From: Scytolyngbya sp. HA4215-MV1
GTDB lineage: Bacteria > Cyanobacteriota > Cyanobacteriia > Leptolyngbyales > Leptolyngbyaceae
Length of the DNA: 64,000 nucleotides
Direction: 5' to 3'
NCBI GenBank assembly: GCA_019359045.1
Contig: JAHHIA010000004.1
Coordinates: 248,001-312,000 of the forward strand
Within the stretch, counting starts at the first letter, position 1. Each line of letters starts with the position of its first letter. Positions 1-8,338 of this stretch are shown one piece after another. The position numbers and the translations under genes were made by a program. Under the pieces are notes generated by a model that worked only from the letters and a program-made list of their open reading frames with translations, made no database searches and had not been told where the DNA came from.

Positions 1-747
1 ATCGGAATTGCCAGCAGTGAGCAATGCTTGATGAATGTAGTTGAGCAGGCTAAATTCCTGCTGGCGTCTGGATTCTTCTGCAAAATCTCTTAACGAAATA
101 AAAATTGGCACCTGGTCGGCAGAAAACCCGCCTCGATTACACTGAATCGCTAGATGTTGCAGAAAGGTAGTTTTGCCAACGCCAGGTTTACCTAATACCC
201 TCAACTTGGAGTAGGTTTGCACGGCTTGTCTGCCTGGTATTTGGCTCTGTTCAATCACTCCCAAGCCAACGCGATCGAACTCAGCCGGTTCTAGTTTTTG
301 CAGATCAGCAATCTCAAACCATTGTTGACTAGCAATTTCCTCCAAAATATTGACATCCACATAGATGTCATCAATGTTAACCGGATGATTGACATCCAAT
401 AGGTGCAAGACACCACACTGGTTTTGAATCGTATCCCAATATTGCGATCGCACCTGTTGCACTAATCTATCCAGATCGGGCGGGGCAATCTCAGCAGATT
501 CTCCAGGTTCAAAAAATTCTGCGGGTGGATGATCTGCAACCGCTCGCCAATCTAAATCCAAGATAGAACAAATCGCCAGGAAAATCTGCCGTTCAACTGG
601 TTGCCCGGTGAAAAAGCGCCAAATCGGTTGGCGAGTCTTTAAGTTTACTTCCCCTGCTAGATTTTCCTGCGTCCATCCCTTGAGGGTAAATGCTCGTTTA
701 GCCTGTTGAATGCCAGACAGGGATGCCCGCAGCGATCGCTTGACCAT
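1..747 (-). CDS. NACHT (STAND) family NTPase, N-terminal part, cut by window edge
   Basis: The frame stays open for 249 codons from an ATG at 747-745 to base 1, so only the N-terminus is seen. Residues 1-70 form a small helical domain containing GWTQENLAGEV and IWRFFTGQPVERQIF, as in cyanobacterial NACHT proteins; it resembles a degenerate XRE helix-turn-helix. A linker follows, then a Walker A motif GKPGVGKTT at about 186-194 and the downstream strand VPIFISLRDF typical of NACHT domains. STAND NTPases are signal-sensing switches, and several bacterial NACHT proteins act in antiphage defence; that role is inference here. The sensor and C-terminal domains lie outside the window. Confidence 0.85.
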   Translation of the reverse strand, partial: MVKRSLRASLSGIQQAKRAFTLKGWTQENLAGEVNLKTRQPIWRFFTGQPVERQIFLAICSILDLDWRAVADHPPAEFFEPGESAEIAPPDLDRLVQQVRSQYWDTIQNQCGVLHLLDVNHPVNIDDIYVDVNILEEIASQQWFEIADLQKLEPAEFDRVGLGVIEQSQIPGRQAVQTYSKLRVLGKPGVGKTTFLQHLAIQCNRGGFSADQVPIFISLRDFAEESRRQQEFSLLNYIHQALLTAGNSD

Positions 748-791
748 AAAATAGATGACTCATATTAAAACCGGGAATTCAACTTTTTATA

Positions 792-808
792 AACAACCCA
801 CGGTTGTT
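792..808. promoter_or_regulatory. Operator-like inverted repeat upstream of the NACHT gene
   Basis: AACAACC and GGTTGTT form perfect 7-base arms around a 3-base spacer, 45-61 bases before the divergent NACHT start codon. The position suits a repressor site; no regulator is identified. Inference only. Confidence 0.35.
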
Positions 809-1019
809 AGACTTTTCTATGTTAACGCTTTTCACCCTTGCCAAATCACACAAAGTCCAAAGAAGCTGCTCTAAACAGCTTCAGGTTGAAATTAAATCAA
901 ACAGTTTTGTATATTCTCGCTTTCAGGTTCGTTCACGATTGCATTTAGCGATCGGGCTACGTTCGATTTGCAAACCTTGTAAGGAATATAGATTCAATAA
1001 CACCGAATTTCTACTGTAC

Positions 1020-1083
1020 GGGCGCGGCATTCGGCTGAGGTTTCTAGGGCAAGGCGAGAACGTTTTACCGAATGCCACGCCCC
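1020..1083. repeat. Dispersed hairpin repeat, GCATTCGG family
   Basis: The arms GGGCGCGGCATTCGG (1020-1034) and CCGAATGCCACGCCC (1068-1082) pair across a 33-base loop. The arm core GGC..GGCATTCGG resembles the arms of the two larger repeats at 17.3 and 60.6 kb, so this may be a member of the same broad group of mobile hairpins. Confidence 0.6.
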
Positions 1084-1276
1084 TACGCCGAGAATTACAC
1101 CTTCATTAATCTGTGATCCTAAGCAATTCAACGGGGATGGGCACTTGCCCATCATTTCTCAAACTCAGGTTCAGCTTGAGGACTTCTTTGCGAAGAGGGC
1201 AACTTTCACGGTCATTTCATCCACTGCAAGTATCGTTAGATTAGGAAATGCCATCCAGGATTATTCAAGGAGTTGG

Positions 1277-1627
1277 ATGATGAATTACAAAGGCAGTTGT
1301 CACTGTGGGCAAATCTCTTTTGAAGTGGAAGGGATTTGTGAGCAAGCACTGGAATGCAATTGTTCCCATTGCAGCCGTAAAGGATATTTACTGTGGTTCG
1401 TACCCCGATCGCAATTTAAGCTTTTGACTCCGGAACAAACGCTTGCCACGTATACGTTTAATCGTCACGCGATCCAGCATCATTTTTGTCCACGGTGCGG
1501 CTGTGCACCTTTTGCGACAGGCTCTGATCCCAACAGTGGCGAAGTCGCCGCAGTGAATGTCCGTTGCCTGGAGAATGTGGCGTTGGATGAGATCGCGCGA
1601 AAGCCTGTGGATGGTCGGTCTTTCTAA
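1277..1627 (+). CDS. GFA/CENP-V family zinc-binding protein
   Basis: A 116-residue protein with the family's zinc cysteines: GSCHCGQI near the N-terminus, CNCSHC after about 30 residues, and FCPRCGCAPF in the C-terminal half. The family takes its name from a glutathione-dependent formaldehyde-activating enzyme, but most members have no proven substrate. The ATG at 1277 is chosen because AAGGAG lies just upstream, homology begins at NYKGSCHCG, and the length then matches the family; the frame is open upstream to 1145 without family sequence. It stands alone and faces the MerA-like gene. Confidence 0.85.
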   Translation: MMNYKGSCHCGQISFEVEGICEQALECNCSHCSRKGYLLWFVPRSQFKLLTPEQTLATYTFNRHAIQHHFCPRCGCAPFATGSDPNSGEVAAVNVRCLENVALDEIARKPVDGRSF

Positions 1628-1691
1628 GACAGCGGGTTAACGTGATCTGATGCCCCGATCAGCCAGCCGATCTCGGACGAGATTCACCACT

Positions 1692-3068
1692 TCACCGATT
1701 TGGGCACCCTGGCAGATCATCCCCCAGCAGTAACCGTGCCAGACTCGGCAATGCTTCTCCATAGGTAGGATGAATGTGCACCGATCGCTCTAACAACGGC
1801 CAGGTTGCTCCGGCTTCCATCAAATCCAGAAAAACATGCACCAGTTCAGCCGTTTCGTAGCCGACCAGGGTGGCTCCCAAGATTTTGTCAGTATCGCGAT
1901 CGATCACCATGCGGTAGAACCCCAGCTCGTGTCCCCATTCGATCGCCCGGGCAATTTGGCTCATGGGTAAGGTGACGGCGCGGGCATTGATGCCTTGCTT
2001 CTGTGCTTGTTCTAAGGTCATGCCCACCCGTCCCACCTGGGGTTCCGTGTAGACGGCATAGCCCAAAACGCGATCGTTGCGCGTCCGTTGTTCTCCACAC
2101 AAAATGGCTTTTAAGCGGCGATAGTCCTCCCACGACACATGGGTAAAGGCAGGTTGTTTTGCTACATCTGCGATCGCAAAGACGCCCGCACAAGTCGTGC
2201 GAAACTGATTATCAATTTTGACAAACCCCTTTTCATCTAGCTCAATGCCACTGGCGGCAGCGTTGAGTGTGCCCGTGTTGGGTTTCCGTCCCACTGCAAC
2301 CAGCAAGGCCTCTCCTTGTAACAGTTCACCATTGCTCAAGTTCAGTTGAAATACGCCATTCTGGTGGGTGACCTGATTCACATTTACCCCAAAGTGCAGC
2401 AGGATTCCATCCTGCTGAAACGCTTCGGCTAAGACTTCGCTGACAGCGGCTTCTTCGCGATCGAGCAGGCGATCGCCCCGCACCATCAAGTGAGTTTGGC
2501 TACCCAGACGTGCCAGTCCCTGTCCCAATTCCAGCCCAATATAGCCAGCTCCAATCACGAGCAACCGAGGGGGTAAGGCGCTCAAGTCAAACAAGTTGCG
2601 GTTCGTTAAATAGGGAGTGTCGGCCAGACCGGGAATGTCAGGAATAAGCGAAGAGGTGCCCGTGTTGATGATGACCTGGGGCGCTTGGAGCGTAATCTCT
2701 CCCCCCTGAATCGTTCGTTCACCCACAAAGGACGCTTCTGCACAGATGATTTTGACGCCTGCATCTTCCAACCGCTTTTGAATGCCCTGGTTAAACTGAG
2801 CGCGAATGCCACGGACTCGTTCCATCACCGCAGAAAAGTCTACGGTTACCTCTGAATGAATGCCTATCTTCTTTGCCAGACGCGCCCGACCTGCCGCATG
2901 AGCTGCTGCCAGCAATGCTTTAGAAGGCGTGCAACCATAGTTAATGCAACTACCACCCAAAGCATCCCGCTCAAACAAGACGACCTGGCGACCTGCTTTG
3001 GCAAAATCGATCGCTAAGGGAATTCCCCCCTGTCCACTCCCGATAACAATCACATCTGCTGTTTCCAT
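1692..3068 (-). CDS. MerA-like FAD-dependent pyridine nucleotide-disulfide oxidoreductase
   Basis: A 458-residue flavoprotein of the dihydrolipoamide dehydrogenase/mercuric reductase class. It has the FAD dinucleotide fold VIVIGSGQGG at residues 7-16, the redox disulfide GGSCINYGCTPSK (Cys41 and Cys46), a second NAD(P)-binding motif VIGAGYIGLELG, and a C-terminal HPTYGE, which supplies the His-Glu pair that serves the partner active site in the dimer. It lacks the NmerA heavy-metal domain and the C-terminal cysteine pair of true mercuric reductases, and no 2-oxoacid dehydrogenase genes adjoin it. The substrate is therefore open; a soluble NAD(P)H disulfide reductase is the safe call. AGGAG precedes the ATG. 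Confidence 0.85.
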   Translation of the reverse strand: METADVIVIGSGQGGIPLAIDFAKAGRQVVLFERDALGGSCINYGCTPSKALLAAAHAAGRARLAKKIGIHSEVTVDFSAVMERVRGIRAQFNQGIQKRLEDAGVKIICAEASFVGERTIQGGEITLQAPQVIINTGTSSLIPDIPGLADTPYLTNRNLFDLSALPPRLLVIGAGYIGLELGQGLARLGSQTHLMVRGDRLLDREEAAVSEVLAEAFQQDGILLHFGVNVNQVTHQNGVFQLNLSNGELLQGEALLVAVGRKPNTGTLNAAASGIELDEKGFVKIDNQFRTTCAGVFAIADVAKQPAFTHVSWEDYRRLKAILCGEQRTRNDRVLGYAVYTEPQVGRVGMTLEQAQKQGINARAVTLPMSQIARAIEWGHELGFYRMVIDRDTDKILGATLVGYETAELVHVFLDLMEAGATWPLLERSVHIHPTYGEALPSLARLLLGDDLPGCPNR

Positions 3069-3239
3069 CCGGATTGATCTCCTGGAAAAGAGTTTGCTTG
3101 GGTTACCCTGTCACATTTCAAGTGAAAAATCCTCTATCGATTGGGGGGTTATTTGTGCCAAGCCTACCCATGATGAATTACACGGCTGCATCATGAATTC
3201 GTTTGGAAAATTGGTTCAGAACTGTGCCTTATGGCTCCA

Positions 3240-3530
3240 ATGAAATCAGCCGCTTTTTTGCCAGAACTGTGCCTTGCACTTCATCGGACTGCACATCAGC
3301 ACCTGGAGCAACTTCCCTGCCTCGGAATTCATCAAAACCAGGGTCATGAAACAATTGGCGAATTAATTTAACTCCGGCAATTAGCTTTTTCACGTCAGAT
3401 TGACTTTGCAGATGGTTCATCCGAATCCTGGGTGTATCTTCAGGATTGGTTGAACGCAATCGAACACTGCCAATGTTTTGAGGATGGGTCAGTGTGACGA
3501 GACCTGTAAAGCCCGAACTAACGTGGGCAT
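3240..3530 (-). pseudogene. GMC oxidoreductase remnant (C-terminal domain fragment)
   Basis: The frame (3229-3594) contains GFTGLVTLTHPQNIGSV, then RLRSTNPEDTPRIR, D-V-K-K-L-IAGVKLIRQLF, and EVAPGADVQSDE. These are the conserved blocks in the C-terminal substrate domain of glucose-methanol-choline oxidoreductases. The FAD-binding N-terminus and the final catalytic His/Asn segment are both missing, so this is a scrap of a gene of normally more than 500 codons. The first residues of the frame overlap the 3' end of the neighbouring SDR gene and do not look like GMC sequence. Confidence 0.7.
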
Positions 3531-3571
3531 AGCCTGGAGGGGCAAATGTCGTAGCTTGTGCCACTGCCCCC

Positions 3572-4321
3572 TCAGGCGCTGAATCCGCCGTCAATCATCA
3601 AGCTGGCACCAGTGATGTACCCTGCCTCAGGACTTGCCAGATAAGCGACCATACCTGCAACCTCCTCGACCGTGCCGTAGCGAGACACTGCAATGTGCTT
3701 TTTGAGCATCTCAGCAAACTCGCCCTCTGGAGGATTCATCTCTGTGGCGATCGGTCCGGGCTGCACGTTGTTGATGGTGATGCCGCGCGGACCGAGATCT
3801 CGCGATAGCCCTTGTACCAGCCCTTGCAGAGCTGATTTGCTCATGGCATAAACACCGCCACCGACAAAAGGCATCCGTTCGGCGTTAGTGCTACCAATAT
3901 TAATAATGCGTCCGCCAGCTGACATGTGCTTGGCGGCAGCTTGGGTTGCCACAAATACGGCCCGCACGTTAACGGCAAACGTACGATCGAAGTCTTCTAG
4001 CTTAAAATCGTCGAGCGGTCCAACTGCTAACACTCCCGCGTTATTGACGAGGATATCGATGCCACCTAATTCAGTTACTGTACGCTCCACAGCGGCGACG
4101 ATCGCACTGGCATCAGCACTGTCAGCTTGGATCGCCAGCGCCTGACTACCGAGTGACTGTGCTGCCAGTACAACTTGGTTGGCGCGATCGGGTGAGTTGG
4201 CATAGGTGAAGGCAACATCAGCCCCTTCCTGGGCTAAGCGCTGGACGATGGCGGCTCCGATACCGCGACTGCCGCCCGTAATGAGGGCGCGTTTATTTTT
4301 GAGGACAGGGTTCTGGCTCAT
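3572..4321 (-). CDS. SDR family NAD(P)-dependent oxidoreductase
   Basis: A 249-residue classical short-chain dehydrogenase/reductase. It has the cofactor motif TGGSRGIGAA, the structural NNAG (NNAGVLAVGP), a catalytic Ser before YAMSK (Tyr and Lys of YxxxK), and the C-terminal MIDGGFSA. The PGPIATEMNPP segment is typical of FabG-like/glucose dehydrogenase-like members, but the substrate is unknown. The frame extends six codons to a TTG at 4339; the ATG at 4321 is preferred because AAGGAG sits eight bases upstream. A GMC oxidoreductase scrap follows. Confidence 0.88.
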   Translation of the reverse strand: MSQNPVLKNKRALITGGSRGIGAAIVQRLAQEGADVAFTYANSPDRANQVVLAAQSLGSQALAIQADSADASAIVAAVERTVTELGGIDILVNNAGVLAVGPLDDFKLEDFDRTFAVNVRAVFVATQAAAKHMSAGGRIINIGSTNAERMPFVGGGVYAMSKSALQGLVQGLSRDLGPRGITINNVQPGPIATEMNPPEGEFAEMLKKHIAVSRYGTVEEVAGMVAYLASPEAGYITGASLMIDGGFSA

Positions 4322-4811
4322 ATCAAATATCTCCTTCAATGGACACAGCTTGTATTGTACGTTCCTCTAAAGTCCGAGATCCAACCTGCATGCTATTTAT
4401 GCCAATAATGATTGGCACTATTCTTCAGTGCCCGCCACATTTAGACCAGGCAAGTTGTTGAAGATAGGACGCAAATTAAGTTGAACTTAATGGGTAGGTT
4501 GAGCGATCGTAAGCTTCACTCGGCAAAACGGACATTGCTGAAAAGCAGGATGATTTGGAACGAGGTTTCGAATCATTCAGCGTCATTTTCATCCCGTTGT
4601 TGAGCAACGCCGTAAAACGAATACGATGCTGGTAGATGGGTGTGACTTATCTCAATGAAACCGAACTGGAGCTTATTCGTCTGAAAACTTCTGCTAAGTT
4701 GTGGCTTAACTTGTAATCTTGACTGGTGCAACCCAATAGCGTGCCCCAAACTTTAAAGGTATTCAGTGCCTTTTCCATCCAATTCAGCCGTCAGAGATTA
4801 AGAGACAACCC
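4322..4811. other. Intergenic region with one MITE-like repeat
   Basis: Between the divergent SDR and SnoaL-like genes I see no coding sequence. The only structured element is the TTGCTGAA-family repeat at 4534-4618. Confidence 0.6.
4534..4618. repeat. MITE-like repeat, TTGCTGAA family, copy 1
   Basis: It begins ATTGCTGAAAAGCAGGATGA and ends TTGTTGAGCAACGCCGT, with terminal inverted TTGCTGAA/TTGAGCAA. It matches 8776-8861 over about 85 bases with few differences, and shares ends and interior words with copies at 7215-7296, 44924-44973 and 50023-50104. Confidence 0.75.
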
Positions 4812-5234
4812 ATGAGCCAGCAAGAGAACATTGCCACAACCCAGCGGCTTGGAGAAGCCATTAACAGTGGCAACTTAAATGCATTACATGAAGTGTTTTC
4901 ACCCACTATCATCGATCGCGATCCCGATCCCAACCAGGGAGCAGGACCCGAAGGTTTCATTCGCTTCTTTACAGGATTCCGGGCTGCCTTCCCAGATCTG
5001 AGCATCCGTGTAGAACAATTGGTCGCAGATGACGACAATGTGGCGATCGCTTACACCATTACAGGCACCCATCAAGGAGAGTTTTTGGGGATTCCGCCAA
5101 CGGGTCAGCCGATTAAAGCCAGAGGTGTTCAGATTGCCCGCTTCGAGCAGGGGCTGATTGTTGAGCGATGGGGTGGCTCCGACCAACTCGGCATCCTACA
5201 GCAATTGGGTATTAACCCGATCGCCGCTGGGTGA
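4812..5234 (+). CDS. SnoaL-like ester cyclase family protein
   Basis: A 140-residue NTF2-fold protein. The pattern of an N-terminal helix (NIATTQRLGEAINSGNLNAL), a helix around FFTGFRAAFPDLSI, and strands VAIAYTITGTHQGEFLGIPPTG followed by GQPIKARGVQIARFEQGLIVERW is that of the SnoaL-like polyketide-cyclase family. Members are usually small hydrolase- or cyclase-like proteins without assigned substrates. It starts with an ATG at 4812. A second NTF2-fold gene lies 400 bases downstream on the same strand. Confidence 0.82.
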   Translation: MSQQENIATTQRLGEAINSGNLNALHEVFSPTIIDRDPDPNQGAGPEGFIRFFTGFRAAFPDLSIRVEQLVADDDNVAIAYTITGTHQGEFLGIPPTGQPIKARGVQIARFEQGLIVERWGGSDQLGILQQLGINPIAAG

Positions 5235-5405
5235 ACTGAAAACTGAGGATTTTTCTAGCAGATTCAATAGCGGTTGCTGTGGGATATTAGCCTCAGTAGC
5301 AATGCTCAATCCGAGGCTCAGTATGACATTGCATCGCTGGTGGGGGCAGGCACTGTCTTGGCGCTGTCTCCAAGGCTTTTATCGGTGCAGATCTCCTGTC
5401 GCTCT

Positions 5406-5627
5406 ATGCAAGCCAACCTGACCGTGGATGTCGATGCCGCCTGTCAAATGCTAGAATACCTGGAACGATTTGTGACGTTAGATAAAATCGCCGATCGCCT
5501 TTTGGCTGAGGAATTACAGCGATCGCAGCAGTCATTTGGCCACTTGTTACAGACAATTAACGCCAAGTCCAATTTTGAAGGAACCATGCCAGCCTACACA
5601 CCTGGAGAAACCGCATGGATGAAATGA
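5406..5627 (+). CDS. Hypothetical protein upstream of the NTF2-like gene
   Basis: An open frame runs from 5274 to 5627; the ATG at 5406 gives 73 residues. The C-terminal part (MLEYLERFVTLDKIADRLLAEELQRS) looks helical and plausible as protein, and the frame overlaps the next gene by 13 bases, an arrangement common in operons. I recognise no family. It may also be the decayed 3' end of a longer gene, since the frame upstream of 5406 is open and partly protein-like. Confidence 0.35.
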   Translation: MQANLTVDVDAACQMLEYLERFVTLDKIADRLLAEELQRSQQSFGHLLQTINAKSNFEGTMPAYTPGETAWMK

Positions 5628-5995
5628 TTATCGAAACACTGGAAGAAAAGCTCCGACAAGCCATGCTGGCGGGCGATGTCTCGCAACTGGATGAATTAAT
5701 TGCTGATGACCTGGTGTTTACACTGCACACAGGTTTAGTGATCAACAAGCAAGATGATTTGGAAGCCCATCGAGCTGGCATCCAAAAATTTACAAAGATT
5801 GAGCTGGACGATCGACAAATCCGTCATTACGGCGATTGTGCAGTGGTGACGCTGAAAGCAGACCTGGCGGGGCTGTTTCATGGGCAAGCTTACTCAGCGA
5901 CCTATCGCTTTACTCGTATTTGGGTCAAGCGCCAGAACCGTTGGCAAATCGCAGCAGGGCATGTCAGCCAAGTCAGTGATGCCCCGCTATTCTAA
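5615..5995 (+). CDS. NTF2-like (DUF4440) family protein
   Basis: A 126-residue protein with the DUF4440/SnoaL layout: helix [35 protein letters not shown], then [16 protein letters not shown], the strand pair around [18 protein letters not shown], and the closing strand [25 protein letters not shown]. Such proteins bind small ligands or serve as hydrolase/isomerase scaffolds; no specific role can be given. Its 5' end overlaps the preceding hypothetical frame, and its 3' end overlaps the WD40 pseudogene on the other strand by nine bases. Confidence 0.82.
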   Translation: MDEMIIETLEEKLRQAMLAGDVSQLDELIADDLVFTLHTGLVINKQDDLEAHRAGIQKFTKIELDDRQIRHYGDCAVVTLKADLAGLFHGQAYSATYRFTRIWVKRQNRWQIAAGHVSQVSDAPLF

Positions 5996-7038
5996 GGCTC
6001 CTAAGGCTTTCAGTGTGGCTTGTTGTGCCGTCGTTAAGCCTTGTGCACCCCGAATGTTCATGCCTTCGTATAGACGATCGGCTCTTAGAGTTTTGAGGCA
6101 CTCGCCCGTTTTTACATCCCACCACTTAATGGTTTCATCATGGCTGCTACTGACCAGGGTTTGGCTATCGGGATGAAAGTGCACTGAGTAGACAGTGCGA
6201 TCGTGTCCCCGCAGAGTATTGAGACAGCATCCACTCCGTACACTCCATAATCGGACGGTGGCGTCAAAGCTCCCGCTTGCTAAGAGTTCGCCATCGGGAC
6301 TGAAGCTGATTGAACAAACCCCACTGTTTTCATTTTGCAGCACCTGGAGGCATCGACCTGCTTGCACATCCCAGAGCCGAATGAGCGCATCAAATCCGCC
6401 ACTTGCCAAGCATTGACCATTGGGACTGAAGTCTACTGCCCAGACGCCACCTGTGTGTCCCTGCAAAACCTGAATGCACTGCCCTGTTTTGATCTCCCAT
6501 ACCTTCACAAGACAGTCTAAGCCGCTACTCGCCAGAATCGGAGCAGTAGCACTAAAGCAAATTGCCCAAACTCCACTGGTATGTCCGCGTAAGATGTTGA
6601 GACACTGCCCCGTTCTGGCATCCCACAACCGAATGGTATGATCATCACTCCCACTGGCTAAAATTGACTCATCGGGATCACGGATATTCCTAGCCATCTT
6701 CCCTTTGCCACGGGTCAAATTGGGAGCACAGCGCACCGTTCGCACCGCAGCAGTATGCCCCCGCAAGACATTGACACACGCTCCTGTTTTGAGATGCCAC
6801 AGCCGCACTGAACCATCATGACTGCCACTGGCGATCATTTGACCACTGCTTCTGAGCGCCCTAGCGCTCTGGCGATCGTGTTCAGAGATAAGCCCATGCG
6901 CTCACTCAATTCTTCTAGCGTAAAGCGATCCCCAGCATTTTCATTGAACTCAGCCTGGTTTTTGGCAGTTTGTAGCTTCTCTCATCCCTGTGCCGTTAGG
7001 ACAACTCCTCGAGAGCGTCTAGTCTTTTGCTGAAGCAT
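5987..7038 (-). pseudogene. WD40-repeat STAND protein, nonsense mutation plus core deletion
   Basis: Read from an ATG at 7038, the strand encodes MLQQKTRRSRGVVLTAQG, then a TGA where relatives have Trp, then EKLQTAKNQAEFNENAGDRF and [20 protein letters not shown]. This is the N-terminal domain of cyanobacterial NB-ARC/WD40 proteins. After a stop at about 6840 the frame shifts directly into WD40 repeats: six units ending in RLWHLK, RLWDAR, KVWEIK, RLWDVQ, RLWSVR and KWWDVK, then the usual tail [16 protein letters not shown]. The whole nucleotide-binding core is missing. The 283-codon WD40 part is still open and could be translated alone, but the gene is broken as a STAND protein. Confidence 0.85.
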
Positions 7039-7429
7039 GAGAGTTACCTAAACCAGGACGAAGCCTAACAACGGGGGTTAGAAACTAAAATGCAGTAAAT
7101 CAGGAGGCTTCACCTACCTTCGTTAATCTATTGACTAGGTAAAAAAAATCCTTGGCTATATTGATGGAAATCAGCCTGATCTGTACTCTGCCTGTAGTTA
7201 GAGATTGTATTTCCGTCGTTGCTGATTCTGGCTACGAATTTGGAATTGTATGAATTGGCACAAAGTTTCAAATCATCCTGCTTTTCAGCAGCGCCAAAAT
7301 AGGATTCTAAATTTTGGCGTCATAGTATTAGGCAGCTTCCACAATACTGTGGGGCTGCCTCAGTTCATCCTGATTGATTAACAAATCTCAAAATCAATTG
7401 CCCGAACTGCCCTTACTCTGGGCGTGTGT
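7039..7429. other. Intergenic region with one MITE-like repeat
   Basis: No coding sequence is seen between the WD40 pseudogene and the repeat-rich secreted protein. A TTGCTGAA-family element in the opposite orientation fills 7215-7296. Confidence 0.55.
7215..7296. repeat. MITE-like repeat, TTGCTGAA family, copy in reverse orientation
   Basis: It ends GTTTCAAATCATCCTGCTTTTCAGCAGCGCC when split at 20 bases (GTTTCAAATCATCCTGCTTT then TCAGCAGCGCC). The reverse complement matches the start of the copy at 4534 (GCTGAAAAGCAGGATGATTT), and the rest matches the copy at 50023 (AATTCATAC, AACTTTGT). Confidence 0.65.
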
Positions 7430-8338
7430 TTATCTCCTGTACCTCAGCGAGGGAGGGATATAGTTACCGGGGGTGTTGTATATAGTGGGTTCTGGAGTCG
7501 TAGTCTGAGAACCTGGATTGTTTGCACCCACTGGATAGACCCCTCTGCCCGGAGTCCGTGTCCCTGCTGGGTAAGTGCTCCCTGGTGTGATCGTGCCCGG
7601 AACGGTTGCCCCTGGGACGGTGGTGCCCGGAACGATCGCCCCTGATGGATAGGTCACTGCCCCTGGAACGATCGTGCCTGATGGGGTGGTTGTGCCCGGT
7701 ACCGTTGTCCCGGGTACAATGGTTGCCCCTGGGGTAATCGTGTTGGGTGGATAGGTGATTGTGCCAGAAGGTGTGCTGCCGGGTGTCGTGGTTGTGCCGG
7801 GAGCATAAATGCTTGGCGTACTCGTGTTAGATGGAGAAAGGGTGCCCGGCGTTGTTGTACTGGAGGGAGTCGTTGTACCTGGAGTCGTTGTACCTGGAGT
7901 TGTTGTACCCGGGGTCGTTGTGCCTGGAACGTAGATGCCTGTCCCCGGAGCACCGGAGCTCGGAGTGATGCTGCCTGGCGTGATTGTGCTTGGCGTGATC
8001 GTACTTGGGGTGATGATGCCTGGTGTTGTTGAGCCAGGAACGGGATAGGTGCTAGGGGTCGTTGTCGAGGGAGGATAGATCACAACACCAGGATTGGTTC
8101 CAGTGCCAGAATTAGTTGTACCGGGTGTAACGGTTCCCCCTGAGGTTGTATTAGGGGTCGTCATACTACCGGAGGAGCTTTGGGCAAACAGTTGTCCAGT
8201 CGTTGAGGCGATCGATTGGGACAAGACGGATTGGGAGGAAAGAATCAATAAGGATGAATATCCTAAAAAGGTACTGACACTTGCGAATCCGAGTTTGCTC
8301 ATCAGCCTGCTTGTTTTATGTCCACCTTGAATCATCAT
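7430..8338 (-). CDS. Secreted Thr/Pro/Gly-repeat protein
   Basis: A 302-residue protein with an N-terminal signal segment (a hydrophobic stretch ending near SSQSVLSQSIAS) followed by about 230 residues of low-complexity repeats built from TTPGT, ITPST, TVPGT and similar units. It closes with NTPGNYIPPSLRYRR. Such sequence is expected to be extended and disordered, like a cell-wall or extracellular spacer. No catalytic domain is visible. Two ATGs (8338 and 8335) are adjacent, preceded by GGGAG. The repeat tract is DNA-repetitive and prone to length change. Function unknown. Confidence 0.75.
   Translation of the reverse strand: MMIQGGHKTSRLMSKLGFASVSTFLGYSSLLILSSQSVLSQSIASTTGQLFAQSSSGSMTTPNTTSGGTVTPGTTNSGTGTNPGVVIYPPSTTTPSTYPVPGSTTPGIITPSTITPSTITPGSITPSSGAPGTGIYVPGTTTPGTTTPGTTTPGTTTPSSTTTPGTLSPSNTSTPSIYAPGTTTTPGSTPSGTITYPPNTITPGATIVPGTTVPGTTTPSGTIVPGAVTYPSGAIVPGTTVPGATVPGTITPGSTYPAGTRTPGRGVYPVGANNPGSQTTTPEPTIYNTPGNYIPPSLRYRR

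Larger units (their letters stand above)
748..1276. other. Intergenic region with operator-like palindrome and hairpin repeat
   Basis: I see no credible gene. A 101-codon frame at 804-1109 has no recognisable protein character and runs through a hairpin repeat. An inverted repeat AACAACC-CAC-GGTTGTT (792-808) lies about 45 bases before the NACHT gene start, and a long hairpin lies at 1020-1083. Confidence 0.6.

Noticed and set aside
804-1109. An open frame of 101 codons on the plus strand
   Set aside because: It crosses a hairpin repeat, has no ribosome site and no recognisable protein character.
1692-3068. Assignment as mercuric reductase or dihydrolipoamide dehydrogenase (lpdA)
   Set aside because: It lacks the mercury-specific C-terminal Cys pair, and no 2-oxoacid dehydrogenase genes are nearby, so only the family-level call is safe.
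7650-8160. Regular DNA repeats that could suggest a CRISPR array
   Set aside because: The units are short, in frame with a Thr/Pro/Gly-rich coding sequence, and lack uniform spacers. No cas gene is present.
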